This document shows positions 33,431 to 41,678 of a stretch of DNA of 64,000 nucleotides, piece by piece. The translations under genes were made by a program, and so were the position numbers. Under the pieces are notes generated by a model. It ran no database searches. It was given only the letters and a program-made list of their open reading frames with translations, and was not told the origin of the DNA. Source of the stretch: an uncultured Clostridium sp. (GTDB lineage Bacteria > Bacillota > Clostridia > Lachnospirales > Lachnospiraceae); assembly GCA_934438135.1 (NCBI GenBank), contig CAKSBP010000001.1:1-64000 (forward strand), written 5' to 3'. The number at the start of each line of letters is the position of its first letter. Position 1 is the stretch's first letter.

Positions 33431-34909
33431 ATGCGAAACAAATTCTCTAAGAAACTGGCTGTCCTTTTTCTTAGCCTTGTAATGGTATTTACGTTCTTAC
33501 CGAACTATTTCAGCCCTTCCAAGGCAAAGGCAGTAACCTTACCTTACAACTCTGGTATCCGTGATCAGACAGCAACATCCCTAAGTTCCGATGCCAAATC
33601 TTATTACACTGGAAATTATACGTATTCCAAACTTTCATCATTAAACAGCAGTTCTCTGAAAAGTACGCTGTATACACTGATGAGCAGTACAATGACCCAT
33701 TCTGTTACATATAAATCACTGACTTCCTACTGGCCTTACACCGATGCAGAAGACGGAAAAGCTGGTACTGTTTTATTTTACAGTGATGAAGACAGTTCTT
33801 CTTTCAACAGAGAGCACGTATGGCCTAAGAGCCGTGGAAGTTTCTATCAAATTAACGGTGGTGCCGATCTGCATCATTTAAGACCTGCTAACGCTACCGT
33901 AAATAGTACACGCGGAAATCTTACAATGGGTGATTTAAATCACACAGGAACTACTGCAACCTATAATGGAAAAGTTGTTGGCTGGTATAACACCAGTGCA
34001 GATATTTTTGAACCTCTTGATAATGTAAAAGGTGATGTTGCAAGAATTTATTTGTATATGTATGTACGCTGGCAGCAGCCAAACCTTTATCAGGATATAC
34101 CTTCATCCCAGCTTCCAGCAATGGATTCTGATGATAGTGCCAATAATGGAAAGGCTGTTATCGAAAATCTGGATACCTTATTTGAATGGATGCAGGAAGA
34201 CCCTGTTGATACATGGGAAATGAGCCGTAATGATATTATTGAAGATGTTCAGGGAAATCGTAACGTATTCATTGATTATCCGGAACTGGCATGGAAACTG
34301 TTCGGTAAAACCGTTCCTTCTTCCCTCCAGACACCAAGTAAGGGCAGCAGCACAGATACACCTGCCAGCCCATCTCCTTCTCCATCTGCTTCCGTAACAC
34401 CATCCACACCTTCCCCATCTCCATCTGCTTCTTCGACTCCATCCACAAATAAAGGAACTTATCAGTTAGTAACTTCTGTGGATCAGATTGGTAACGGTGG
34501 AAAATTCGTTTTAGTTGGTGTAAATGGTTCTTATACCAAAGCAATGACCGATAAGATTTCCAGTGGAAGAATGTCTGGAGCCAATGTTACAATTTCAAAT
34601 AATACAATTACCAATCCAGATGACTCCATTGTGTGGACTTTAAAAGAACAGTCTACTGCTGACTGTTATTCTATTTACAGTGAAGAACTTGGTAAATATC
34701 TTGTTATCAATGCTAACTCTACCAATGGCTTTGCTTTAACAAGTACTCCAACTTATTACTTCAATGCAGCAAATGCTAACGCAGCTAATACAATTTACTT
34801 ATCCACAACTGCAGCTGGCAAGCGTAAAATCAGCATTTACCAGACGGATTTCCGTCCTTATGCAGCCAGCAATTATAAACCACTTTATCTGTATAAACTT
34901 GCAGAATAA
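33431..34909 (+). CDS. Secreted endonuclease I family nuclease
   Basis: About 492 residues. Sec signal (RNKFSKKLAVLFLSLVMVF) with cleavage after AKA near residue 34. Residues about 40-290 form an endonuclease I (EndA/Bsn/NucM) domain: FNREHVWPKSRG and GGADLHHLRPANATVNSTRGN hold the His/Asn active-site cluster. A Pro/Ser/Thr linker follows (PSPSPSAS repeats, about residues 300-340). Last comes a 150-residue C-terminal beta domain with the YKPLYLYKLAE end, which probably binds a surface or ligand. It should degrade extracellular DNA/RNA for nutrients. An upstream in-frame Met is ignored because the AGGAGG site belongs to 33431. Confidence 0.88.
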   Translation: MRNKFSKKLAVLFLSLVMVFTFLPNYFSPSKAKAVTLPYNSGIRDQTATSLSSDAKSYYTGNYTYSKLSSLNSSSLKSTLYTLMSSTMTHSVTYKSLTSYWPYTDAEDGKAGTVLFYSDEDSSSFNREHVWPKSRGSFYQINGGADLHHLRPANATVNSTRGNLTMGDLNHTGTTATYNGKVVGWYNTSADIFEPLDNVKGDVARIYLYMYVRWQQPNLYQDIPSSQLPAMDSDDSANNGKAVIENLDTLFEWMQEDPVDTWEMSRNDIIEDVQGNRNVFIDYPELAWKLFGKTVPSSLQTPSKGSSTDTPASPSPSPSASVTPSTPSPSPSASSTPSTNKGTYQLVTSVDQIGNGGKFVLVGVNGSYTKAMTDKISSGRMSGANVTISNNTITNPDDSIVWTLKEQSTADCYSIYSEELGKYLVINANSTNGFALTSTPTYYFNAANANAANTIYLSTTAAGKRKISIYQTDFRPYAASNYKPLYLYKLAE

Positions 34910-34922
34910 TCTCAATACATAA

Positions 34923-34968
34923 AAAAAGACATATCAGTCTGAGGTAACTCGCACTGATATGTCTTTTT
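34923..34968 (+). terminator. Terminator after the nuclease gene
   Basis: AAAAAGACATATCAGT (34923-34938) pairs perfectly with ACTGATATGTCTTTTT (34953-34968). A further T run follows. Confidence 0.9.
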
Positions 34969-35035
34969 GTTTTTTACACTGCTTTTCTTGTAATCGACCG
35001 GTTAATCAACAATATATATTTTGACCATACTTCAA

Positions 35036-35953
35036 TTAGTCTGGTATATCCGGAATCAGTTCCACATAAACCTGGTCAAAAAGTCCTCTCAATTCTCCTC
35101 GTATATTGTCTCTTATTCTATGTAAATGTGGAATACTAACACTGTTATCTGGACTGGAAATATAAATCTCCACCCAGGTCTTTCTTCCCGTTTGAATCAC
35201 ATCTAAAAACTGAATGGAATATTCACATTCTGCTATATGCCTGTCTGCTATGCTTCGTATTTCATTCATAATCTCATGATTTGGTGCAAATAAAACCAGT
35301 TCCTTTAAACTTGTAAAAATCATCTTTACCGGCTCCACTAAAAGAAAGACCGACATAATAACCGCAACTGCTGGATCAATATAAGGTGCAATCCAAGCTG
35401 CTTCCGTTTTCTGAAGAAGCATTTGTGCAAAAAAAGCAAGGGCTACCCCAATACTGGAAATCACGTCTAACTTCCAAATATAAAGTTCTGCTCGAATAGT
35501 ATCCGATTCATAGTGCCTGCTGAAATTACTGAGCAATACGTACATAGCAAGACACCCTAAAAATACACAAAACTCAAATACTGCAATCTTTCCTGCGTCA
35601 ACTGTATGTCCTTTATGTATAATAATATGTATATTATCTAGCATCAGCTGGATTGTTACAACGCATAGAATACTATATTTGATTACTAGAAACAACGATT
35701 CTACCTGTGAAAATCCATAAGGCCGACGTTCGGTAACCGGCTTATACAAAAGCGGCACCAAAACAAGAAATGGTCCTATCATAATTAAATCTGTTATATC
35801 AAAAATAAAGTCCATTAAAATAGAATGCGAGTGCGTTACGTATGCCATAACCCCTTCTACCAGCATAAACAGAATACTGCCGGCAAGCGAGAAATCCATA
35901 ACCCTTTCCTCTATCCTCATTTTATTTATCTCTGTCATAATTTTTTTACACAT
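35036..35953 (-). CDS. Cation diffusion facilitator (CDF) family transporter
   Basis: A 305-residue membrane protein with about five or six helices in the first 215 residues and a cytoplasmic C-terminal domain (residues 215-305) of the CDF ferredoxin-like type. Helix 2 carries SHSILMDFIFDITDLIM with Asp residues where CDF proteins bind metal. Another Asp is in helix 5 (LDVISSIGVALAFF). CDF proteins export divalent cations such as Zn2+, Fe2+ or Mn2+ by proton antiport. The metal cannot be assigned. The start is uncertain: the Met at 35953 has GGAAAAGG immediately upstream, and a second at 35938 is possible. Confidence 0.82.
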   Translation of the reverse strand: MCKKIMTEINKMRIEERVMDFSLAGSILFMLVEGVMAYVTHSHSILMDFIFDITDLIMIGPFLVLVPLLYKPVTERRPYGFSQVESLFLVIKYSILCVVTIQLMLDNIHIIIHKGHTVDAGKIAVFEFCVFLGCLAMYVLLSNFSRHYESDTIRAELYIWKLDVISSIGVALAFFAQMLLQKTEAAWIAPYIDPAVAVIMSVFLLVEPVKMIFTSLKELVLFAPNHEIMNEIRSIADRHIAECEYSIQFLDVIQTGRKTWVEIYISSPDNSVSIPHLHRIRDNIRGELRGLFDQVYVELIPDIPD

Positions 35954-36276
35954 CCTTTTCCAAACATCTTACTATCTTACCACATTCCATGTGTTCAATA
36001 AAGATTCTGTTTGTAAAAAAGTACAAAAATCCTTATTTTTATAAGTCAGTCATCAGCAAATTCCCTCTTTATTTTATGTTACATATACCATCACCTTCAC
36101 CGGAAACCCCTAGGTTTTTATGTTATTCATACTATATTTCACTTATTTTATTAATAAACACTATACAAATTGTTTTTATTGTTGTACAATCTAGTCATAA
36201 ATTGTTGCATAAAGTAAAAATAAGTATTTTTCAGATAATACAAGCTATTAGGCAAAAACAGAAAGGATGTATTATT
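35954..36276. other. Divergent intergenic region before sdaAB
   Basis: About 320 A+T-rich bases between the CDF gene and sdaAB. Two near copies of a TTGTTG-containing segment occur at about 36177-36215 (ATTGTTGTACAAT and AAATTGTTGCATAAA) in the likely promoter area of the sda operon. They could be regulator half-sites. TTGTTG-17-TATTTT is a weak promoter candidate. No gene was seen. Confidence 0.4.
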
Positions 36277-36954
36277 ATGGCGAACATTGGAGTATTTGAT
36301 GTTCTCGGCCCAATTATGATTGGTCCCTCTTCATCACACACAGCTGGAGCAGCGAGATTAGGAAAAATCGCAAGAACAATTGTAAACAAACCAATTAAAG
36401 AGGTTACTTTCCTTCTTCACGGTTCTTTCAAAGAAACTTACCGAGGACACGGAACAGACCGTGCACTTGTAGCTGGTATCTTAGGAATGGAACCATCTGA
36501 TGACAGATTAAGAAATGCCATTGAACTTGCTGAAAAAGAAGGAATCGTAATTACTTTCCAGCCAAGTGATTTAGGACAGGTTCATCCTAATACTGTAAAA
36601 TTCCTTATTACGGACTGTGATGGTATCGAATGGGAAGTCCTTGGTTCTTCCATTGGTGGCGGATTAGTTGCTATTTCTGAAATCAATGGTAATAAAGTAA
36701 AAATTACGGGTGAGTTTCCAACTATAATTACTTGTCATGATGACATTCCTGGAACCGTTTCAAAAACTTCCACTCTGTTCTATGAAAGTGGTATTAACAT
36801 CGCTCATATGACACTAGTAAGAAGCCAGAAAGGAAAAGACGCTACTATGACATTAGAAGTAGACAGTCTTATTTCTAAGGAAATTGAAGAAAAAATCAAA
36901 CAGATTGACGGAATCAATCGTGTTATTGTTATCAATTCATTAGGAGGTAATTAA
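36277..36954 (+). CDS. sdaAB: L-serine dehydratase, iron-sulfur-dependent, beta subunit
   Basis: About 225 residues from the ATG at 36277 (AAAGGATG site upstream). Begins ANIGVFDVLGPIMIGPSSSHTAGAA, the substrate-binding signature of the SdaAB beta subunit. The C-terminal 70 residues form an ACT domain (GTVSKTSTLFYESGINIAHM), a small-molecule sensor. With the alpha subunit it converts L-serine to pyruvate and ammonia in the cytosol. The alpha subunit starts two bases after its stop. A longer upstream reading is not supported by a ribosome site. Confidence 0.96.
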   Translation: MANIGVFDVLGPIMIGPSSSHTAGAARLGKIARTIVNKPIKEVTFLLHGSFKETYRGHGTDRALVAGILGMEPSDDRLRNAIELAEKEGIVITFQPSDLGQVHPNTVKFLITDCDGIEWEVLGSSIGGGLVAISEINGNKVKITGEFPTIITCHDDIPGTVSKTSTLFYESGINIAHMTLVRSQKGKDATMTLEVDSLISKEIEEKIKQIDGINRVIVINSLGGN

Positions 36955-36956
36955 TC

Positions 36957-37838
36957 ATGAATATTGCTAACTCAGGACAAGACCTTATCAATATCTGTAA
37001 AGAGGAAAACATCTCCTTAAGCGAATATGCAATTCGTCAGGAAATGGAACTCAAAGGGGTTTCCCGTGAAGTATTACTGGAAAACATGCACCGTACACTT
37101 GAAGTTATGAGAGAAGGTGCAACATTAGGGAGAGAAAAAGAAGTTTATTCTCTAAGTGGTCTGATTGGTGGAGATGCTTACCGCCTTCAGCAATATCATG
37201 ACAAAGGAACTTCCTTAATGGGCAATGGAATCATAAAAGCTATGGCTATGGCTATCTCTTCATCTGAAGTAAATGGTTCTATGGGTAGAATCGTTGCCTG
37301 TCCAACAGCTGGTTCCTGCGGTATTCTCCCAGCAGTTATTTTAACTTCTGGAGAAATCTTAGGAAAAACAGATGATGAATTAGTAACTGCACTATTTGCA
37401 TCTTCTGCAATCGGTATGATTATTGGTAAAAATGCAACTTTCGCAGGTGCGGAAGGCGGATGTCAGGCTGAATGTGGTTCTGCGTCTGCAATGGCAGCCG
37501 GTGCTGTTGTAGAATTAATGGGCGGAACTCCACAGATGAGTTTAGACGCTGCTGCTATTATCTTTAAAAATGTATTAGGACTTGTATGTGACCCAGTTGC
37601 TGGTCTTGTAGAAATTCCTTGTGCAAAAAGAAATGTTTCTGGTGCAGTCAATGCACTTTGTACAGCTGACATGGTTATGGCTGGTGTTACATCAAAAATT
37701 CCTTTTGATGATGCATTATCTGCTATGTACAAAGTTGGTGTTAATTTACCAGAAGAATTAAGAGAAACAGCTTTAGGCGGTGTTGCTGCAACAGCAACCG
37801 GTAAAGCTCTTCAGGAAAAAGTATTTGGAAAAAAATAA
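36957..37838 (+). CDS. sdaAA: L-serine dehydratase, iron-sulfur-dependent, alpha subunit
   Basis: A 293-residue catalytic subunit. Conserved motifs CPTAGSCGILPAV and AGAEGGCQAECGSASAMAA, and CDPVAGLVEIPCAKRN, carry the cysteines that hold the catalytic [4Fe-4S] cluster. Dehydrates and deaminates serine to pyruvate. Co-transcribed with sdaAB and followed 46 bases later by a permease gene. The split-gene form is typical of Firmicutes. Confidence 0.97.
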   Translation: MNIANSGQDLINICKEENISLSEYAIRQEMELKGVSREVLLENMHRTLEVMREGATLGREKEVYSLSGLIGGDAYRLQQYHDKGTSLMGNGIIKAMAMAISSSEVNGSMGRIVACPTAGSCGILPAVILTSGEILGKTDDELVTALFASSAIGMIIGKNATFAGAEGGCQAECGSASAMAAGAVVELMGGTPQMSLDAAAIIFKNVLGLVCDPVAGLVEIPCAKRNVSGAVNALCTADMVMAGVTSKIPFDDALSAMYKVGVNLPEELRETALGGVAATATGKALQEKVFGKK

Positions 37839-37884
37839 TTCATTCTTTGAATGAAGCTAATTAAAAAGTCGGAGGATTTTTCAA

Positions 37885-38934
37885 ATGGATATTATTTTAG
37901 GTACAGTATTACTACTTGTAGTGCTAGGATTATTCACATTATTTAGTTATAAAGCACCAAACGGTATGAAAGCCATGGGTGCTCTTGCAAATGCAGCTTG
38001 TGCATCTTTCTTAGTAGAAGCATTTCACGATGCATTCTTCGGTGGCGTATTAAATATCAAATTTTTAGGCGAAGTTGGTGCTGCTAACGGTAGTCTTGGT
38101 GGTGTTGCAGCAGCTATTTTAGTACCTCTTGCACTTGGCGTATCTCCTGCATATGCCGTTTTAACAGGTCTTGCAGTTTCCGGTTATGGTATTTTACCAG
38201 GTTTCATTGCAGGTTATCTTACAGCTTATGTAGTTAAATTCCTTGAAAAGAAAGTTCCAGCTGGTTTAGACTTAATTGTTATCATCCTTGTTGGTGCTCC
38301 ACTTGCTCGTGGAATTGCAGCAGGTATGACTCCACTTGTAAACGGAACATTATTAAAAATTGGTGATATTTTACTTTCTTCAGCAAATGCAAGCCCAATT
38401 ATCATGGGTATTATCCTTGGTGGTATCTTAACAGTAGTTGCTACTGCTCCACTTAGCTCCATGGCTCTTACAGCTATGCTTGGTTTAACAGGTACTCCAA
38501 TGGCTATCGGTGCTTTAGCAGTATTTGGTTCTTCTTTCATGAACTTCTTCTTCTTCAAAAAAATGAAATTCGGTTCCAAGAAAGATACAATCGCTGTTGC
38601 TATCGAACCACTTACACAGGCTGACATTATCAGTGCAAACCCAATTCCGGTTTATGTTACAAACTTTATCGGTGGTGCAATGAGTGGTGTTATCGTTGCT
38701 CTTATGGGACTTACAAACATGACTCCAGGTACAGCTACTCCAATCGCTGGATTCGCAGTTATGTTTGCATACAACAAACCAGTTCAGGTATTAATCGCTG
38801 CTTCTGGATGTATCGCAGTAAGTATTACAGCTGCTTATATCGGATATGCCATTTTCAAAAACTACAAAATCATGACTGCTGATAAGATCAGAGGTATCGC
38901 AGCAGACGTTGATGCTGAAGCAGTTTCTGCTTAA
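37885..38934 (+). CDS. PTS EIIC-like membrane permease, probable serine-linked transporter
   Basis: A 349-residue polytopic membrane protein with about ten helices. The repeated Gly/Ala-rich loops (GGVAAAILVPLALGVSPAYA; ALMGLTNMTPGTATPIAGF) fit the PTS_EIIC_2 type of stand-alone IIC-like proteins. No EIIA or EIIB gene is nearby. Position in the sda operon suggests import of serine or a related substrate by a PTS-independent route, but that is inference from context only. SD GGAGG upstream, strong terminator after. Confidence 0.75.
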   Translation: MDIILGTVLLLVVLGLFTLFSYKAPNGMKAMGALANAACASFLVEAFHDAFFGGVLNIKFLGEVGAANGSLGGVAAAILVPLALGVSPAYAVLTGLAVSGYGILPGFIAGYLTAYVVKFLEKKVPAGLDLIVIILVGAPLARGIAAGMTPLVNGTLLKIGDILLSSANASPIIMGIILGGILTVVATAPLSSMALTAMLGLTGTPMAIGALAVFGSSFMNFFFFKKMKFGSKKDTIAVAIEPLTQADIISANPIPVYVTNFIGGAMSGVIVALMGLTNMTPGTATPIAGFAVMFAYNKPVQVLIAASGCIAVSITAAYIGYAIFKNYKIMTADKIRGIAADVDAEAVSA

Positions 38935-38952
38935 TTTAAACAGCTTATAGTA

Positions 38953-39008
38953 TAAACCAAGAAACCGTCTGTTCAGGTAAATCCTGACTCAGACGGTTTC
39001 TTGGTTTA
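38953..39008. terminator. Bidirectional terminator between the sda operon and the RADAR-like operon
   Basis: TAAACCAAGAAACCGTCTG (38953-38971) pairs with CAGACGGTTTCTTGGTTTA (38990-39008), with an inner TCAGG/CCTGA pair. The right arm overlaps the rdrB stop codon, so it serves both convergent operons. Confidence 0.85.
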
Positions 39009-41675
39009 ACCTTTTAATTGTTGCAATACTTCCTTAATACGCTCTTTAAGATTATCCCATGAAATTTCATCATCCTGTAGGAAACTGGACTTCATTCCAT
39101 AATTTCTGATTTTATCAATCCAATGCAGTGCATCTTCCCTAGAATAACCGTTCTTTTGCAATGCATAAAAAATATAAGCAATTTCATTACTGACATTAGT
39201 ATTAAATACAGAAGGGTCATCTGAATTAATACTAATAATTGTCTTGCCATACTTCTTGTCCTGCTCCACCTGATTCAAATTAAATATATAGTGATGGAAT
39301 AAATCCTTCATTTCTCCAATTGCCAGATTTGATGTGGGATTTGTTTCAATGATAATTCCCCTGTTATTAATCTTATCCAATAGAAGTTTTTGAAGATAAC
39401 TATAAAAATTTATATTCTCTACATTGATTTCAATTTGAATTGGCTCCAGCATTCTCTCTACATAACATTTGCAATGTTGTACATAAAGTAATGTTTCATA
39501 ACTCCAATGCTGTCCAAACTCTTTATAATTCTGTGGAATATACTTACAGAATACTTTTCTATTATTACCGCTCTGCATGTCATAGCAAAATTTCTCGTCT
39601 GGCTTAAAAAAGTTAAACTTCGCTTGATATGCTTTCCATAACATGTAAACCGTAATACCATCAATACAGCTAAATATCTCTTCTGTCAGCTGCATAATCT
39701 TCTGCTCTAAATAAGTGATATCCAGATATTCAAGTCCTTTCCCCTCCTTACAAACTCCCCATACCCAAAGCAAATCATCCAGATATTCTCCTCTTGGCAG
39801 CATAATAATCTGATTCCGTTCACACCAGTACTGCGGATCAACCCCCAGCACAATTCCATGCCCGATTCGATCACCTGCATGATAGGAAAAATGCTCAATC
39901 ACTTCATCTACATGCCGTAACCCCGTCAGAATATAGCGGAAATCTTCTCCTACATGAAATGTAAATCCTAATGTCTGAACTTCGTCTCCGTTTTTATAAA
40001 AAAGAAGCCTGTCTCCGCTATGTCTTGCACTTCTGTAGACAGGTGCAAATACCCATGGTTCTGTATCATCTTCAATACTAGCTGCATCAATTCCAATAAG
40101 AAAACGATCCAATCCCGGAATCTCCGTTCTCAATTTCTGAAATACTTCTATCTGCTTCTTGTAATGTTCTTGGTTCACATTATAAAATAACTCTCTTTGT
40201 TTATCTTTTTTATCATTCAGTTCATATGTATTCTGCCAGCATTTCTCATACCAGTCTTCATCCAGATGCTTGAGCATATGAAAAATTAGTCCAACCTGTG
40301 GTGGATTCTGAACATTTTTCCTTGTAAGACGATATTGTTCTAAAAAAATTTCATATGCCGTTAAAAAGCTAATTAAAATCTTTTTCAAGTTTTTTCTTGT
40401 TCCGTCAAAACCAAAGCGGAATTCCAATTTCTTTAGATGCTTATTCTGGAACTGACTGTTCATCAATAACAGCCAATAATCAACCGAATCGTATCCTCCA
40501 ATTTTTACAGAACGCTTATAATAAGGCTGAAAATTTTTTAGTCCCTTAATTTGATTTGTCTGAACCTTTGCCTCAAATACAACATTCCTAATTTTAATGT
40601 ACTGAAAAAATACTTTTGAAAATGTGGGATCTGGCTGTTCTTCCTTCATATACTTCATTGACTCAAATAGGAAAATATTCTCCCCCGTCGTCTGACATAA
40701 CTTGGAAGATTCAAGGAATCTATCTATATAATCTTCATCCCCTCTGACATCCAGCCTCTGTTTTAAATATTCCCAAACACTTTTCACATCATAAAAGCTA
40801 ATTTCCATCTCATGAAAGATTTCACCTTGCTGAAACTTTTCAGAAAAAGCACATACCAACTTACTCTCATCCTCGTTTATGTCATTATATTTTCTCAAAT
40901 ACTGATAAAAATTTTCTCCATGCAAACTCAGAAAATGTACCATTAACAGACGCATAATAGATGTTACTCCAATTGTCAGCTTCATTTCTTCCTCCTGATA
41001 TAATGGATTGACAATGTAGTATTCCTTATAATGTTCATCTTTTACAATGGATAAATCCATAAGACAATTCCATGAAATCGAAAAATTAATTCCCGCATTT
41101 TTATGAATATGGGTCTCTGCAACTCCCTTGGTTAAAATCTTTTCAAGCTGTAAGTCCTCCAGCATAATGGAAGTATAATATCCTTTCAAGCAGGTTACAT
41201 CCGTCATTCCATTATCCAGGAGATACGTAATAACAATTAAATCCGTACAAATCATACGATTCAACGTATTCCATAAAGCAATTTTATTAATTCCTTTATA
41301 CGGACCAATAAAATCTTCATCATTCTGACTCTCCCAGTATTTTAACGCCAATCTTCCATTTCGATGACAGATAAAACTTTTTGCAAATCTTGAAAGCAGA
41401 TACAGATATACCTCTTCACTTGTCCTGCCATTGATAAATGAGTGATTAAAATATTTCTGTACCACCATATCCACATAATCCAGCGTATGCAGCGAATACT
41501 TTTTGTTAAGACTGCTATACAAGACTTCCTGAAACTCTTTCTTGTAAGTATTCCAGTAATCTTTATAGTTCTTTGACTCTGCTAATATTTCTATGTAATC
41601 TTTTTTATAACACTCTAAAGAGGAAAACGGAAATGTGATAATCTTTAGTAGAAGTTCCATGTGTTCTCTATACAT
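39006..41675 (-). CDS. rdrB: RdrB-like divergent adenosine deaminase (RADAR)
   Basis: An 889-residue cytosolic protein, far longer than housekeeping adenosine deaminase (about 350). The deaminase motifs are spread out. HxH in AETHIHKNAG is near residue 190. FHVGEDFRYI (the HAGE position) and GDRIGHGI lie around residues 580-610. ETNPTSNLA (CPTSN position) and SINSDDPSVFN (metal/catalytic Asp pair) come near residue 800. Long inserts separate them, as expected for RdrB, which forms a large shell and deaminates adenosine/ATP or RNA adenosine. It begins three bases after rdrA with AGGAG in the end of rdrA. A different large deaminase is possible, but the ATPase partner supports RdrB. Confidence 0.8.
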   Translation of the reverse strand: MYREHMELLLKIITFPFSSLECYKKDYIEILAESKNYKDYWNTYKKEFQEVLYSSLNKKYSLHTLDYVDMVVQKYFNHSFINGRTSEEVYLYLLSRFAKSFICHRNGRLALKYWESQNDEDFIGPYKGINKIALWNTLNRMICTDLIVITYLLDNGMTDVTCLKGYYTSIMLEDLQLEKILTKGVAETHIHKNAGINFSISWNCLMDLSIVKDEHYKEYYIVNPLYQEEEMKLTIGVTSIMRLLMVHFLSLHGENFYQYLRKYNDINEDESKLVCAFSEKFQQGEIFHEMEISFYDVKSVWEYLKQRLDVRGDEDYIDRFLESSKLCQTTGENIFLFESMKYMKEEQPDPTFSKVFFQYIKIRNVVFEAKVQTNQIKGLKNFQPYYKRSVKIGGYDSVDYWLLLMNSQFQNKHLKKLEFRFGFDGTRKNLKKILISFLTAYEIFLEQYRLTRKNVQNPPQVGLIFHMLKHLDEDWYEKCWQNTYELNDKKDKQRELFYNVNQEHYKKQIEVFQKLRTEIPGLDRFLIGIDAASIEDDTEPWVFAPVYRSARHSGDRLLFYKNGDEVQTLGFTFHVGEDFRYILTGLRHVDEVIEHFSYHAGDRIGHGIVLGVDPQYWCERNQIIMLPRGEYLDDLLWVWGVCKEGKGLEYLDITYLEQKIMQLTEEIFSCIDGITVYMLWKAYQAKFNFFKPDEKFCYDMQSGNNRKVFCKYIPQNYKEFGQHWSYETLLYVQHCKCYVERMLEPIQIEINVENINFYSYLQKLLLDKINNRGIIIETNPTSNLAIGEMKDLFHHYIFNLNQVEQDKKYGKTIISINSDDPSVFNTNVSNEIAYIFYALQKNGYSREDALHWIDKIRNYGMKSSFLQDDEISWDNLKERIKEVLQQLKG

Positions 41676-41678
41676 TTT

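Noticed and set aside
35954..36276. Riboswitch before sdaAB
   Set aside because: No conserved core, no terminator/antiterminator pair. Only two TTGTTG repeats seen.
36277..37838. Unusual fused serine dehydratase
   Set aside because: The genes are separate, with a two-base gap, as is normal in Firmicutes.
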